Below are positions 15,417 to 22,892 of a stretch of DNA of 25,594 nt, in pieces (the stretch's first letter is position 1; each line of letters opens with the position of its first letter). The translations under genes and the position numbers were made by a program. The notes under the pieces are model-generated. The model saw nothing but the letters and a program-made list of their open reading frames with translations, was not told the DNA's origin and did no database searches. The DNA comes from DATAMF01 sp964472565. GTDB lineage: Bacteria > Chloroflexota > Anaerolineae > Aggregatilineales > Aggregatilineaceae. The DNA is taken from assembly GCA_964472565.1 (NCBI GenBank), contig CAYYNB010000081.1, positions 1-25,594 of the forward strand, read 5' to 3'.

Positions 15417-16439
15417 TTACTTCCGCCGCCAGGGAATCATCCAGCGCTCAATGAGTTGCAGCCCATAGGTAAGCATCACGCCCAGCATCATGGTGACAAA
15501 TAAGCCAGCGTACATTTTGGCTGTTGAAAGAATCTCCCAATAATACAGAATCACGTGCCCGACGCCGATTTTCGCCCGCACAAATTCAATCGCGACAATG
15601 ACGATCAGGCCCGTGCCCAGCGCCAGCCGCAGCCCCGAAAAAATCATCGGCAAAGCGCCAGGAATAATCACATGTCGAAACATCTGTAACCGGTTAGCGC
15701 CATAATTCTTCCCGGCCTGAATAAGTACCGGGTCAATTTGTTGCACACCGGTCATAGTGCTGATGGCGACTAGGAAAAAGGCGGAAATGGCGACCACAGC
15801 AATTTTCGGCCCCTCACCAAATGGATCAGGGAAAAGCAGCATCATAATCGGGAAAATAGCAATTTTGGGCAGCACATACAGCGCGGATAGCGTCGTGTCA
15901 AGCATATTCCGCACGGTGGCATTCATCCCCATCGCCATCCCGATCGCGATGCCCGGTAGCGAACCGTAGATAAAACCGAGAAACACGCGTGACAGCGTGG
16001 CATACACATGGCTTTCCTTCATCAGGAGCTTGACGCCTTCCATGCCGTGATCTTCCCATTCTTGCGGTATCAGCCAGGGACGACCAATCAGGCTGGATTT
16101 ATTGAAGCGGTCATAATTGACCGTCAAATCCCAAAGCGCGTCCAGAATGCTTGATGGTGCCGGAAACCAGCGTGGGTTAAGCACTTCGGCGTTGACTAAA
16201 ACCTCCCAGCAAACGAGCAGCAAGGCGGGAAATCCGAAAGCCAGAACGCGATCATATAGGGTTTTGAAACGAATAGGCACTAACTCCCCCACCCGTTCCG
16301 CGAGGATAATCAGGAGAATAATATTAATTAGCAGCAGCAGTTCCCAGTTATCCAACCAAAAATGTCCGCCGGCGGCAATAGCATTCAGCATCGTCGCCAG
16401 GCCAATGGTCAGCAGGCTTTCACGTACTGGCTTACTCAT
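15417..16439 (-). CDS. NitT/TauT-type ABC importer permease with N-terminal extension
   Basis: This 340-residue membrane protein has residues from about 150 that match SsuC/TauC permeases, with segments VFLGFIYGSLPGIAIGMAMG, IAVVAISAFFLVAI and LIVIVAIEFV. The EAA loop QAGKNYGANRLQMFRHVIIPG docks the ATPase. Family members are usually about 250-280 residues. This one has about 80 extra residues at the N-terminus with two more hydrophobic segments (9-22 and 33-47), and a hydrophilic insert at about 110-140. The start overlaps the ATPase stop as ATGA. It is the last gene of the second importer operon and converges on the phosphatase gene. Confidence 0.86.
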   Translation of the reverse strand: MSKPVRESLLTIGLATMLNAIAAGGHFWLDNWELLLLINIILLIILAERVGELVPIRFKTLYDRVLAFGFPALLLVCWEVLVNAEVLNPRWFPAPSSILDALWDLTVNYDRFNKSSLIGRPWLIPQEWEDHGMEGVKLLMKESHVYATLSRVFLGFIYGSLPGIAIGMAMGMNATVRNMLDTTLSALYVLPKIAIFPIMMLLFPDPFGEGPKIAVVAISAFFLVAISTMTGVQQIDPVLIQAGKNYGANRLQMFRHVIIPGALPMIFSGLRLALGTGLIVIVAIEFVRAKIGVGHVILYYWEILSTAKMYAGLFVTMMLGVMLTYGLQLIERWMIPWRRK

Positions 16440-17218
16440 AGCTGTTCCCCGTATACCCGTGAAACCTCGTCCTTCAGCGCTTCCCAGATAATCCCCTTAT
16501 GCTGAGCAAATTCGGGCGTCGCCATGCTTTCAATCACGCGCGGTCTTGGAATCTCAATGGTAAATTCCACTTTTTTCTTTCCCGGATGGGCTGTCATCAC
16601 AATGACCCGATCTCCCAGCAGAATCGCTTCATCAATGCTGTGTGTGATATAGACGACGGTTTTCCGGTCTATCTCCCACAGCTTAAGCAGTTCTCCCTGC
16701 AAAACAGTGCGCATTTGAGCGTCCAGCGCGCCTAAGGGTTCATCCATCAACAAAACCTCTGGATCATTCGCCAGCGCTCGTGCAATACTGACGCGCTGTT
16801 TCATTCCACCCGAAAGCTGATGTGGATAATAATCGGCAAACTTCTGGAGACCCACGCGCTTGAGCCAATCGTCAACGATAGCATACCGTTTTTTCTTTGG
16901 GACGCCGCGCATTTCCAGCCCAAAGGCAACATTGTTTCGTACCGTTTTCCAGGGGTAAATCGCATATTCCTGAAAAACCATGCTGTTTAATGGTTTCTGG
17001 GCTTTGGCATCACGCTTGATTTCGATGGTGCCCGACGTAAGCGGCGTTAATCCTGCTAAAATTCGGAGAAAAGTTGACTTTCCACAGCCCGATGGCCCGA
17101 CAATACAGACGAACTCGCCTTCTGCAATCTCCAAACTAAAGTTATCTAACGCGAGAATATCACCGTCTTTTGATTTATAAGTTTTAACGACATTCTGGGC
17201 AATAATCTTGGGTTGCAT
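16436..17218 (-). CDS. NitT/TauT-type ABC importer ATPase
   Basis: This complete ATPase of 260 residues has Walker A GPSGCGKS, Q-loop FQEYAIYPWKT, signature LSGGMKQR, Walker B LLMDEPLGALD and switch His in ITHS. Its regular tail (LGDRVIVMTAHPGKKKVEFTIEIPRPR) is typical of SsuB/TauB/NrtD relatives and shows what importer 1's ATPase has lost. The ATG at 17218 is preferred over the TTG 12 bp earlier because GGAAG lies at suitable spacing. It lies downstream of a terminator-like hairpin that separates it from the binding-protein gene. Confidence 0.92.
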   Translation of the reverse strand: MQPKIIAQNVVKTYKSKDGDILALDNFSLEIAEGEFVCIVGPSGCGKSTFLRILAGLTPLTSGTIEIKRDAKAQKPLNSMVFQEYAIYPWKTVRNNVAFGLEMRGVPKKKRYAIVDDWLKRVGLQKFADYYPHQLSGGMKQRVSIARALANDPEVLLMDEPLGALDAQMRTVLQGELLKLWEIDRKTVVYITHSIDEAILLGDRVIVMTAHPGKKKVEFTIEIPRPRVIESMATPEFAQHKGIIWEALKDEVSRVYGEQL

Positions 17219-17235
17219 GCGAACTTCCAAGTCGT

Positions 17236-17284
17236 GACTGATAAAAAATCTGCCTCTCCTCGTACCACACAGCGGGGAGAGGCA
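17236..17284 (-). terminator. Intrinsic terminator or attenuator between binding protein and ATPase
   Basis: On the minus strand a 12 bp stem with one G-U pair, TGCCTCTCCCCG with CGAGGAGAGGCA (17284 down to 17251), closes a 10-base loop. A GATTTTTTATC tract follows directly. This is the form of a rho-independent terminator 11 bp after the binding-protein stop. Partial readthrough would give many binding proteins per membrane complex. Confidence 0.75.
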
Positions 17285-17295
17285 GAGAAATTTGA

Positions 17296-18375
17296 TTATT
17301 CGGTTTCGGTTTCGCTTTCACTTTCGGTTTCAGCGTATGGGCCGCGCAGTTCGAGTGCGGCTTCAGTAAATGACAGCTCGACAACGTTTGTAAGATCAAT
17401 CGGTTCTGTATATTCCGTGCGCCCATTTTCACGGTGCGTGGCTTCAACATCGGCCAGGTCTTCGACAGGAATAATAAGATCGGGATCAAAAACGAATGGC
17501 GTCGCGCCGAGAATAGCCTCTTCGGTTGAATTCGTATAGGTCAAATAAGCCGCCATATTCTCTTCGCTGAAAAAATCTTCGCCCTGCATCAGGCGCACTG
17601 CATCCATCAGCGCAAGAACAAAACGCTGCGCTGCTTCGGGGCGCTCCGTGACAAATTTGCCGGAACCGACAAAGGCAACTGTCATCAAACCAGGAGTCAG
17701 ATCGGTTGCGAGTTCCACACCGTCGCCGGCTTCAATGATTTGATCAGCATATGGCGCGCCCACAATCGCTGCGGCGATGGCATCATTGCTGAAAGCGGCT
17801 GCCATATCGGGATTGTCTATATTCTGAGTTTCGACATCAAAAATCGTCAGTTCGCCGCGTTCGAGTGCCTTCGCCAGCAAATATTCACCCCCGCTGCCCG
17901 GTCCACCCGCTACGGCCACAATCTTGCCTTCGAGATCTTCAATTGTTGTTACAGACCCATCATTGAACAGGTCTTCCCGAACGATCAATTTTGTGGGGCT
18001 GTTTTCCAGCGGTTCCAGGCCGCCAGGCGCAATAATACGAATATCCAGACCCTGATTCCATCCGTTCCACAGTGATGTGACAATAGCAATACCGCCCACA
18101 TCGATTTTGCCCTCGGTCAAAAACGCAATCGCTTCTGTCCCCGAAGCCACCTGTTCAATTTCAACATTGAGGCCGTATTGTTCAAATAAACCCCGTTCTG
18201 CGGCAACATAGAGCGGTGCAAATTTGAGGATAGGCACATAAGCAACGGTGACTGTCTCGACCGGATCAAGCGGCGTGTCGATTCCGTCATCATCTTGGGC
18301 TAGCGAAGCCTGACTTGTCAGAACGAGAATGCTGATGAGAATGAGAAACAGGAAGGACTTTGAATGGCGCAGCAT
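17296..18375 (-). CDS. NitT/TauT-type ABC importer substrate-binding protein, acidic tail
   Basis: This exported protein of about 359 residues has a signal peptide (MLRHSKSFLFLILISILVL, cleavage after SLA or LAQ). There is no lipobox Cys. The mature protein has the NMT1/SsuA-type signature: VTVAYVPILKFAPLYVAAERGLFEQYGL, cited here in two parts as VTVAYVPILKFAPLYVA and ERGLFEQYGL, then GTEAIAFLTEGKIDVG, LEGKIVAVAGGPGSGGEYLL and AAAIVGAPYADQII. The last 11 residues are a low-complexity Glu/Ser/Thr tail. The ATG at 18375 is chosen because AAGGAG lies 7 bp upstream. Its substrate is undecided. It leads the second importer operon. Confidence 0.88.
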   Translation of the reverse strand: MLRHSKSFLFLILISILVLTSQASLAQDDDGIDTPLDPVETVTVAYVPILKFAPLYVAAERGLFEQYGLNVEIEQVASGTEAIAFLTEGKIDVGGIAIVTSLWNGWNQGLDIRIIAPGGLEPLENSPTKLIVREDLFNDGSVTTIEDLEGKIVAVAGGPGSGGEYLLAKALERGELTIFDVETQNIDNPDMAAAFSNDAIAAAIVGAPYADQIIEAGDGVELATDLTPGLMTVAFVGSGKFVTERPEAAQRFVLALMDAVRLMQGEDFFSEENMAAYLTYTNSTEEAILGATPFVFDPDLIIPVEDLADVEATHRENGRTEYTEPIDLTNVVELSFTEAALELRGPYAETESESETETE

Positions 18376-18455
18376 AGACAAACTCCTTAGAAAAATAGGA
18401 TACCAAGAGTTCAGCTTAAATTGCTTGATGCCGGGTAAGTTTGAAAATTTAAACC

Positions 18456-18483
18456 AGTATACCTTTGATTGCTAATAAACCAA
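18456..18483 (-). promoter_or_regulatory. Candidate promoter of the second importer operon
   Basis: On the minus strand TTGGTT (18483-18478) and TATACT (18461-18456) are 16 bp apart and lie about 80 bp before the binding-protein start. The -10 matches 5 of 6 consensus bases. Confidence 0.5.
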
Positions 18484-18545
18484 ATCGTGATGGTTGTACG
18501 AACTACACTACTCTATTGCTTTAGATAAGGTAGGAGCCAATTGGT

Positions 18546-19559
18546 CTACCGCTGCATCAGCGCCTCAAGGACCACTGTTTCCTGGCCGGTATCATGCCGG
18601 ATCAAGCCAAAACCGCCTTTGTAATCCCAATTGGCCCAACTGATCCCCAACTCGTCGAAGACGGAAACCATATCGCGATACCAGCGCCGCTGAATGTCCG
18701 CTGGGGTGTGCTCGATACAGCCGAACTCTCCGCAGTATAGAGCATGGCCGTTTTTCTGTGCGATCTGGTGTGGAATCAGCATGTGCTGTTTCATGTTCTC
18801 GCGGTCGAAATAGATATTCTCCTCGCGGCCTTTGCCCGGCAGCACGCGATCCAGTTCGTCCAAACCCTCCGGCGGAATGGATAGCCCCGGATATTGGATT
18901 GGTCCGGCATAGTTTCCCAGTTGCATCCACGAAGCCCGGTGATGGGTGATAAACATCGGATTATAGTAATGGAATGTCAAAAGCAGGTGTTTGTCCGGTG
19001 GAATGTCCAAATCGGGATAGGTCTGGCACTGGTTCCACTGGTTGGATCCCAGCACAATGGTTCGCTCCGGTTCCAGCGCCCGCAGTACATCAAAGACATA
19101 CCGTGACACCCAGTTCCAGCTCGCAGGTTTTTCAGCAACAGCCTCGTTCAGCATCTCATACGCGACCTGATCCACTGGGCGCGCTCGCATAAACGCCGAT
19201 AGATCGCGCCAGAGCGCAGTGAATTTCTCCAATGCCACCGGATCATTATAAAGGGCCGGTTCGGTTTCAGAGATGAAATAGTGACTGCGCAGAATATGCA
19301 GGTCCACGATCACGCGCAGTCCGGCAGATGCGCACCAGTTCAAGGCATTATCCAGCAGTTGGAAAGCCTCTTCCTCGCGTGAGCCATCTTCCGCCCATAG
19401 TTGCTCCTCGTCTATCGGTAGGCGGATATGATCGAATCCCCATCCGGCGATACGTTTAACATCGTCTTCGGTGAACCACACCCGCCGCTGTGTACCTCGT
19501 GCTTTGCTCTGGCTAAGCCAGTGTGAAATGTTGGTACCTCGCTGTACTTCAAAAACCAC
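18546..19559 (-). CDS. GH5-family glycoside hydrolase, cytoplasmic
   Basis: This 337-residue (beta/alpha)8-barrel glycosidase resembles GH5 (endoglucanase/mannanase clan A). The motif order fits: RGTNISHWL at the N-terminus, HIRLPID (R46), VIVDLH (86-88), YEMLNE with the acid/base E139, TFHYYNP (196-201), and YCGEFG with the nucleophile E278, then SWANWDYKGGFGL. There is no signal peptide, so it probably cleaves imported oligosaccharides. GTG is the start, preceded by GAGGAGG at 5 bp. It is divergent from the sugar importer, suggesting joint use, although the galactofuranose-type importer does not by itself predict a GH5 substrate. Subfamily and exact bond are unknown. Confidence 0.88.
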   Translation of the reverse strand: MVFEVQRGTNISHWLSQSKARGTQRRVWFTEDDVKRIAGWGFDHIRLPIDEEQLWAEDGSREEEAFQLLDNALNWCASAGLRVIVDLHILRSHYFISETEPALYNDPVALEKFTALWRDLSAFMRARPVDQVAYEMLNEAVAEKPASWNWVSRYVFDVLRALEPERTIVLGSNQWNQCQTYPDLDIPPDKHLLLTFHYYNPMFITHHRASWMQLGNYAGPIQYPGLSIPPEGLDELDRVLPGKGREENIYFDRENMKQHMLIPHQIAQKNGHALYCGEFGCIEHTPADIQRRWYRDMVSVFDELGISWANWDYKGGFGLIRHDTGQETVVLEALMQR

Positions 19560-19639
19560 AATAACCTCCTCAAAATTTATAGATTTAGACTTATATCCTG
19601 GGGCAGGGAATTTCGTATTTTCCCCACGCCAATAAGCTA

Positions 19640-19668
19640 ATCTTGCATCCGGTCAAGACATGTGTCAA
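19640..19668 (-). promoter_or_regulatory. Candidate promoter for the GH5 gene
   Basis: On the minus strand a perfect TTGACA (19668-19663) is 17 bp from CAAGAT (19645-19640), about 80 bp before the GTG start. The -10 is weak. Confidence 0.4.
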
Positions 19669-19692
19669 GAACTCTCCAGCCATCTTTTCCTC

Positions 19693-19720
19693 GTAGGGAC
19701 GTATGGCGACCCGCCCTGCG
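19693..19720. repeat. REP-like GTAGGG element
   Basis: GTAGGGACGTATGGCGACCC followed by GCCC is a diverged member of the GTAGGGGC...GCCC family that clusters at 25076-25443. Confidence 0.45.
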
Positions 19721-19765
19721 CTTTCCACTCCGCTTGCGATACCGCTGGCGAACAGGGGAAAATTT

Positions 19766-19795
19766 GTAAGGGCAGGTTTGCAAACCTGCCCTTAC
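19766..19795. repeat. Perfect 30 bp palindrome (REP-like)
   Basis: Two 15-base arms beginning GTAAGGGCAGG and meeting at TTTG/CAAA form an uninterrupted perfect palindrome. It sits in the 670 bp gap between the divergent GH5 and sugar-importer genes. It resembles the dispersed GTAGGGGC palindromes at the right end of the window and may fold into a hairpin or cruciform. Confidence 0.8.
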
Positions 19796-19898
19796 GCGCC
19801 ACGCTCGGACATCCTCATCGGATGTTTAATCGTTTGTAACCCGACAATCCTCTGACCAATGGATTCGCCAACGGTATCGCGTGCGGGAAGGGGCCGGT

Positions 19899-19924
19899 AG
19901 GATAGGGGTGAACCGCATACCGCC
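19899..19924. repeat. REP-like ATAGGGGTGA element
   Basis: ATAGGGGTGAACCGCATACC followed by GCC resembles ATAGGGGTGACCCACACGCC at 25421-25440. It shows that the same repeat family lies on both sides of the sugar operon. Confidence 0.4.
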
Positions 19925-19978
19925 TGTTTTCCCCTCATCCTCGATTGGTGGGTAATGTTTGGCTGAGGTAAAGAAAAT

Positions 19979-20000
19979 CTTAGCGCAGCCTTAGCGCAGC
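19979..20000. repeat. Tandem duplication of an 11 bp unit
   Basis: CTTAGCGCAGC occurs twice head to tail (19979-19989, 19990-20000), followed by a partial third start (CTTA). It lies about 40 bp before the sugar-operon promoter. Confidence 0.7.
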
Positions 20001-20037
20001 CTTAAGCCTTGCTGCGATAGCGATCAGTCCAGCATGC

Positions 20038-20066
20038 TTGACTTTGAACAAAAACTATGTTTTACT
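20038..20066 (+). promoter_or_regulatory. Candidate sugar-operon promoter
   Basis: TTGACT (20038-20043), a 17 bp spacer and TTTACT (20061-20066) precede the LacI-type operator. The start point would be near 20073, giving a leader of about 158 nt before the binding-protein ATG. Confidence 0.6.
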
Positions 20067-20069
20067 GTA

Positions 20070-20095
20070 TGTGAACGCTCGTGTGAGCGCTCACA
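20070..20095. promoter_or_regulatory. LacI/GalR-type operator
   Basis: TGTGAGCGCTCACA (20082-20095) is a perfect 14 bp palindrome with the central CG of LacI-family operators. It is preceded directly by a similar half, TGTGAACGCTCG (20070-20081). It spans the expected transcription start, where a bound repressor would block the operon until sugar is present. No lacI-like gene is in the window. Confidence 0.8.
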
Positions 20096-20126
20096 TACTT
20101 TATCATAGTATTAACATTCACGAGAC

Positions 20127-20158
20127 ACTGTAAATCCGGTTGAAAGGAGGTTTACAGT
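20127..20158 (+). promoter_or_regulatory. Leader hairpin presenting a Shine-Dalgarno-like loop
   Basis: ACTGTAAA (20127-20134) and TTTACAGT (20151-20158) form a perfect 8 bp stem. The 16-base loop ends in AAAGGAGG, a near-ideal Shine-Dalgarno sequence, but no usable start codon follows it. The true start at 20231 has its own AGGAGAT. Confidence 0.5.
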
Positions 20159-20230
20159 TCAAGCAGCGATTCTATACCGTCTCTAATCTACAATTGTACG
20201 TTATTCTATTTGCCCTATCAGGAGATAAAA

Positions 20231-21178
20231 ATGCGATACACCAAATTGATTTTACTCGTTTTGATCGTGCTGTCGTTTGCCGCGCCAGCCGTCATGGCAC
20301 AGGATGGCGGTGAGGGTTTGACCATCGGCTTCTCTCAGATCGGTTCCGAGAGCGCCTGGCGTACTTCCTTTACCAATGCCGTAAAAGCTGAAGCTGAAGC
20401 ACGTGGCATCAATCTGCTGTTCTCGGATGCCCAGCAAGAGCAAGAAAACCAGATCGCTGCTATCCGGGCCTGGATTGCCCAGGGCGATGTGGATGCCATT
20501 ATCCTTGCCCCCGTTGTGACCAGCGGCTGGGATGATGTGCTTCAGGAAGCACAGGATGCTGGAATTCCCGTGGTGATCGTGGACCGCAACGTGGATGTCG
20601 ATCCTTCCATGTTCGTGACCCGCGTTTCTTCTGACTTCGTGCACGAAGGCCGTCTGGCCGCGACCTGGCTCGTTCAGGCAACTTCCGGTCAGTGCAATGT
20701 CGTCGAACTGTACGGCACTGTGGGTTCCGCAGCGGCTGAAGATCGCGCGACGGGTTTCCGCGAAGTTTTGGCTCTCTTCTCCGGCGTCCAGATCATTCGG
20801 TCTGAAACCGGTAACTTCGTCCGTACCGAAGGCAAGGCCGTGATGGAAAGCTTCCTGAACGCCGAAGATCCTGCCAATATCTGCGCCGTGTTTGCGCACA
20901 ATGACGACATGGCGATTGGCGCGATTGAAGCCATCAAAGAAGCCGGCCTCGTTCCTGGTAAGGACATCCTGGTTTTGTCGGTTGACGCTATCCCCGACAT
21001 CTTCGACTCGCTCGACGCTGGCGAAGCCAATGCGACTGTTGAACTCAGCCCCTTCATGGGTGCCCCGGCGTTCGACGCTGTGGTTGCGGCCTTGAATGGT
21101 GAAGAACTGCCGAAGTGGATCCCCGTTGCTGGCAAACTGTACACCAGCCGCGCGGCCTACGATGCGGATCATCAATAA
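20231..21178 (+). CDS. ytfQ: Galactofuranose-type ABC importer binding protein
   Basis: This exported protein of 315 residues binds a pentose- or hexose-type sugar for import. It has a signal peptide (MRYTKLILLVLIVLSFAAPA, cleavage near VMA or MAQ) with no lipobox Cys. The mature part follows E. coli YtfQ closely: LTIGFSQIGSESAWRTS, QQEQENQIAAIRAW, DAIILAPVVTSGWDDVL, IPVVIVDRNVDVD, CNVVELYGTVGS, AVMESFLNAEDP and FAHNDDMAIGAIEAIKEAG. The ATG at 20231 follows AGGAGAT, and the upstream ATG at 20210 has no such site. It is the first gene of the operon, under the LacI-type operator. The family is secure; galactofuranose as ligand is by analogy. Confidence 0.92.
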   Translation: MRYTKLILLVLIVLSFAAPAVMAQDGGEGLTIGFSQIGSESAWRTSFTNAVKAEAEARGINLLFSDAQQEQENQIAAIRAWIAQGDVDAIILAPVVTSGWDDVLQEAQDAGIPVVIVDRNVDVDPSMFVTRVSSDFVHEGRLAATWLVQATSGQCNVVELYGTVGSAAAEDRATGFREVLALFSGVQIIRSETGNFVRTEGKAVMESFLNAEDPANICAVFAHNDDMAIGAIEAIKEAGLVPGKDILVLSVDAIPDIFDSLDAGEANATVELSPFMGAPAFDAVVAALNGEELPKWIPVAGKLYTSRAAYDADHQ

Positions 21179-21195
21179 GTCATGAGTGATTGAGG

Positions 21196-21309
21196 AGCAT
21201 CTCTTTCGATGCTTTGAGGGGGAAACCAACTTAGTGGTGCTGTCCACAAGCTGGTTCCCCTCTGCGGGAGCGTGTTATGGCGTTGTTATGTAAGGACATA
21301 ACACGCTCC
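21196..21309 (+). promoter_or_regulatory. Three stacked hairpins between binding-protein and ATPase genes
   Basis: Right after the binding-protein stop come three structures. AGCATC/GATGCT spans 21196-21213. A long imperfect stem from GAGGGG (21216) to CCCCTC (21262) has an inner GTGG/CCAC. A perfect 13 bp stem joins GGAGCGTGTTATG (21267-21279) to CATAACACGCTCC (21297-21309). In the last one a competing inner stem GTTATGT/ACATAAC is also possible. No U-tract follows, so these probably protect the 3' end of a binding-protein-only mRNA. Confidence 0.65.
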
Positions 21310-21383
21310 ACTGCTATCATAACATATCGACAACATGATTTCACGATGCCTTCTCAAGCATCTCTGTTTTAGGTAGGCCAACC

Positions 21384-22892
21384 ATGAGTACAATTGCTCC
21401 TTTGCTGGAAACACGGGGTCTAACGAAAACCTTTACTGCTACACCCGCGTTATCTGATGTTGATTTTACGCTCAACCGCAATGAGGTTCATGCTTTATTA
21501 GGCGAGAATGGTGCGGGTAAATCAACCCTCATTAAGTTGATCACCGGGGTTCATAAAAAAGACGCCGGAACGATTCTTTTGGACGGTAAAACAATTGATC
21601 CGCGAAGTCCCGGCCATGCCCAGGAATTAGGCATCAGCGCCGTTTATCAAGAGATCAATCTCATTCCAACACTTTCAGTTGCAGAGAACATTTATCTTGG
21701 TCGTCAGCCGATGCGGTTCGGCCTTATAAACATGGGCGCGGCCAATCGCAAATCACGCGAACTGCTGAAGACCTTCAACATTGACATTGATGTCACCCGC
21801 GATTTGTCTTCCTATTCGGTTGCGATCCAACAAATCGTCGCTATTGTGCGCGGGGTTGACCTTTCGGCCAAAGTCCTCATCCTGGACGAACCGACTTCAA
21901 GCCTGGATCGCCATGAAGTTGAAACCCTCTTTGCTGTGATCCGTTCGCTCAAGGCGCGCGGAATCGGCATTATACTCATTACCCATTTTTTGGATCAGGT
22001 TTACGAGATTGCCGATCGCATTACCGTGCTGCGGAATGGGCGCAAAGTAGGCGAACACCAGACCAGCGAACTGTCCAAAATGAAGTTAATCTCTGAGATG
22101 CTTGGCCGAGAATTAACCGAAGAGCTGAGTCCTGAACACAAACAAAAAGCCAGCATCGAACCCAATGGTAATTCATTTTTGCAGGTTCACGGTTTTGCAA
22201 AGCGCAGTAAGATAGAACCTTTCGATCTGGAAATTAGTAAAGGCGAAATTGTTGGCCTTGCCGGTTTGCTTGGATCAGGGCGAACAGAAATCGCGCACCT
22301 CATCTTTGGGATTGAACAGGCCGAAAAGGGTACTGCTTATATTAAAGGCCAGAAGGTTAGACTGAGTTCACCGCGAAAAGCCATTCGCTATGGATTTGGT
22401 CTGTGTCCCGAAGACCGTAAAATCGAGGGCATTATTGGGGATTTATCGGTACGCGAAAATATCGTTCTCGCGCTGCAAGCCAAACAAGGCGTGTTTAGGT
22501 TTCTCCCCTATAAAAAACAGGAACAGCTTGCGCAGCAAATGATTGAAGCGCTGCGAATTGCGACACCTGACACCAAAAAACCGGTCAAAGAGCTTTCTGG
22601 TGGAAATCAGCAAAAGGTTATTTTGGCGCGCTGGTTGGTTTCCAATCCTGAATTTCTTATCTTGGATGAACCCACGCGCGGAATTGATGTCGGGGCGCAT
22701 GCCGAAATTATCAGTTTGATTAAGCGCCTCGCCAGAGATGGCAACGCCATGCTGGTGATTTCTTCGGAATTAGCGGAGATTGTGGATTGCAGTGACCGTG
22801 TCGTGGTGCTGCGTGACCGCAAGAAGCTAACCGAATTAGAAGGGGATCAGGTTAGCGAAAATATGATTATGCAAGCGATAGCGGAGAGGTAA
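21384..22892 (+). CDS. ytfR: Galactofuranose-type ABC importer ATPase (double NBD)
   Basis: This 502-residue sugar-importer ATPase of the RbsA/MglA/YtfR type has two nucleotide-binding domains in one chain. The first has Walker A GENGAGKST (40-48), Q-loop VYQEINLIP and Walker B LILDEPTSSLD, with a degenerate signature (SYSVAIQQ). The second has a degenerate Walker A (GLLGSGRTE), a good signature LSGGNQQK and LILDEPTRGID. Opposite degeneracy in the two halves is normal for this family. The ATG follows a weak GTAGG site. The next permease gene begins at the base after its stop. Length is normal. Confidence 0.94.
   Translation: MSTIAPLLETRGLTKTFTATPALSDVDFTLNRNEVHALLGENGAGKSTLIKLITGVHKKDAGTILLDGKTIDPRSPGHAQELGISAVYQEINLIPTLSVAENIYLGRQPMRFGLINMGAANRKSRELLKTFNIDIDVTRDLSSYSVAIQQIVAIVRGVDLSAKVLILDEPTSSLDRHEVETLFAVIRSLKARGIGIILITHFLDQVYEIADRITVLRNGRKVGEHQTSELSKMKLISEMLGRELTEELSPEHKQKASIEPNGNSFLQVHGFAKRSKIEPFDLEISKGEIVGLAGLLGSGRTEIAHLIFGIEQAEKGTAYIKGQKVRLSSPRKAIRYGFGLCPEDRKIEGIIGDLSVRENIVLALQAKQGVFRFLPYKKQEQLAQQMIEALRIATPDTKKPVKELSGGNQQKVILARWLVSNPEFLILDEPTRGIDVGAHAEIISLIKRLARDGNAMLVISSELAEIVDCSDRVVVLRDRKKLTELEGDQVSENMIMQAIAER

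Noticed and set aside
20252..21247. Long minus-strand open frame (331 codons)
   Set aside because: It lies opposite the YtfQ-like gene, has no recognisable family features and is explained by the codon pattern of the real gene.
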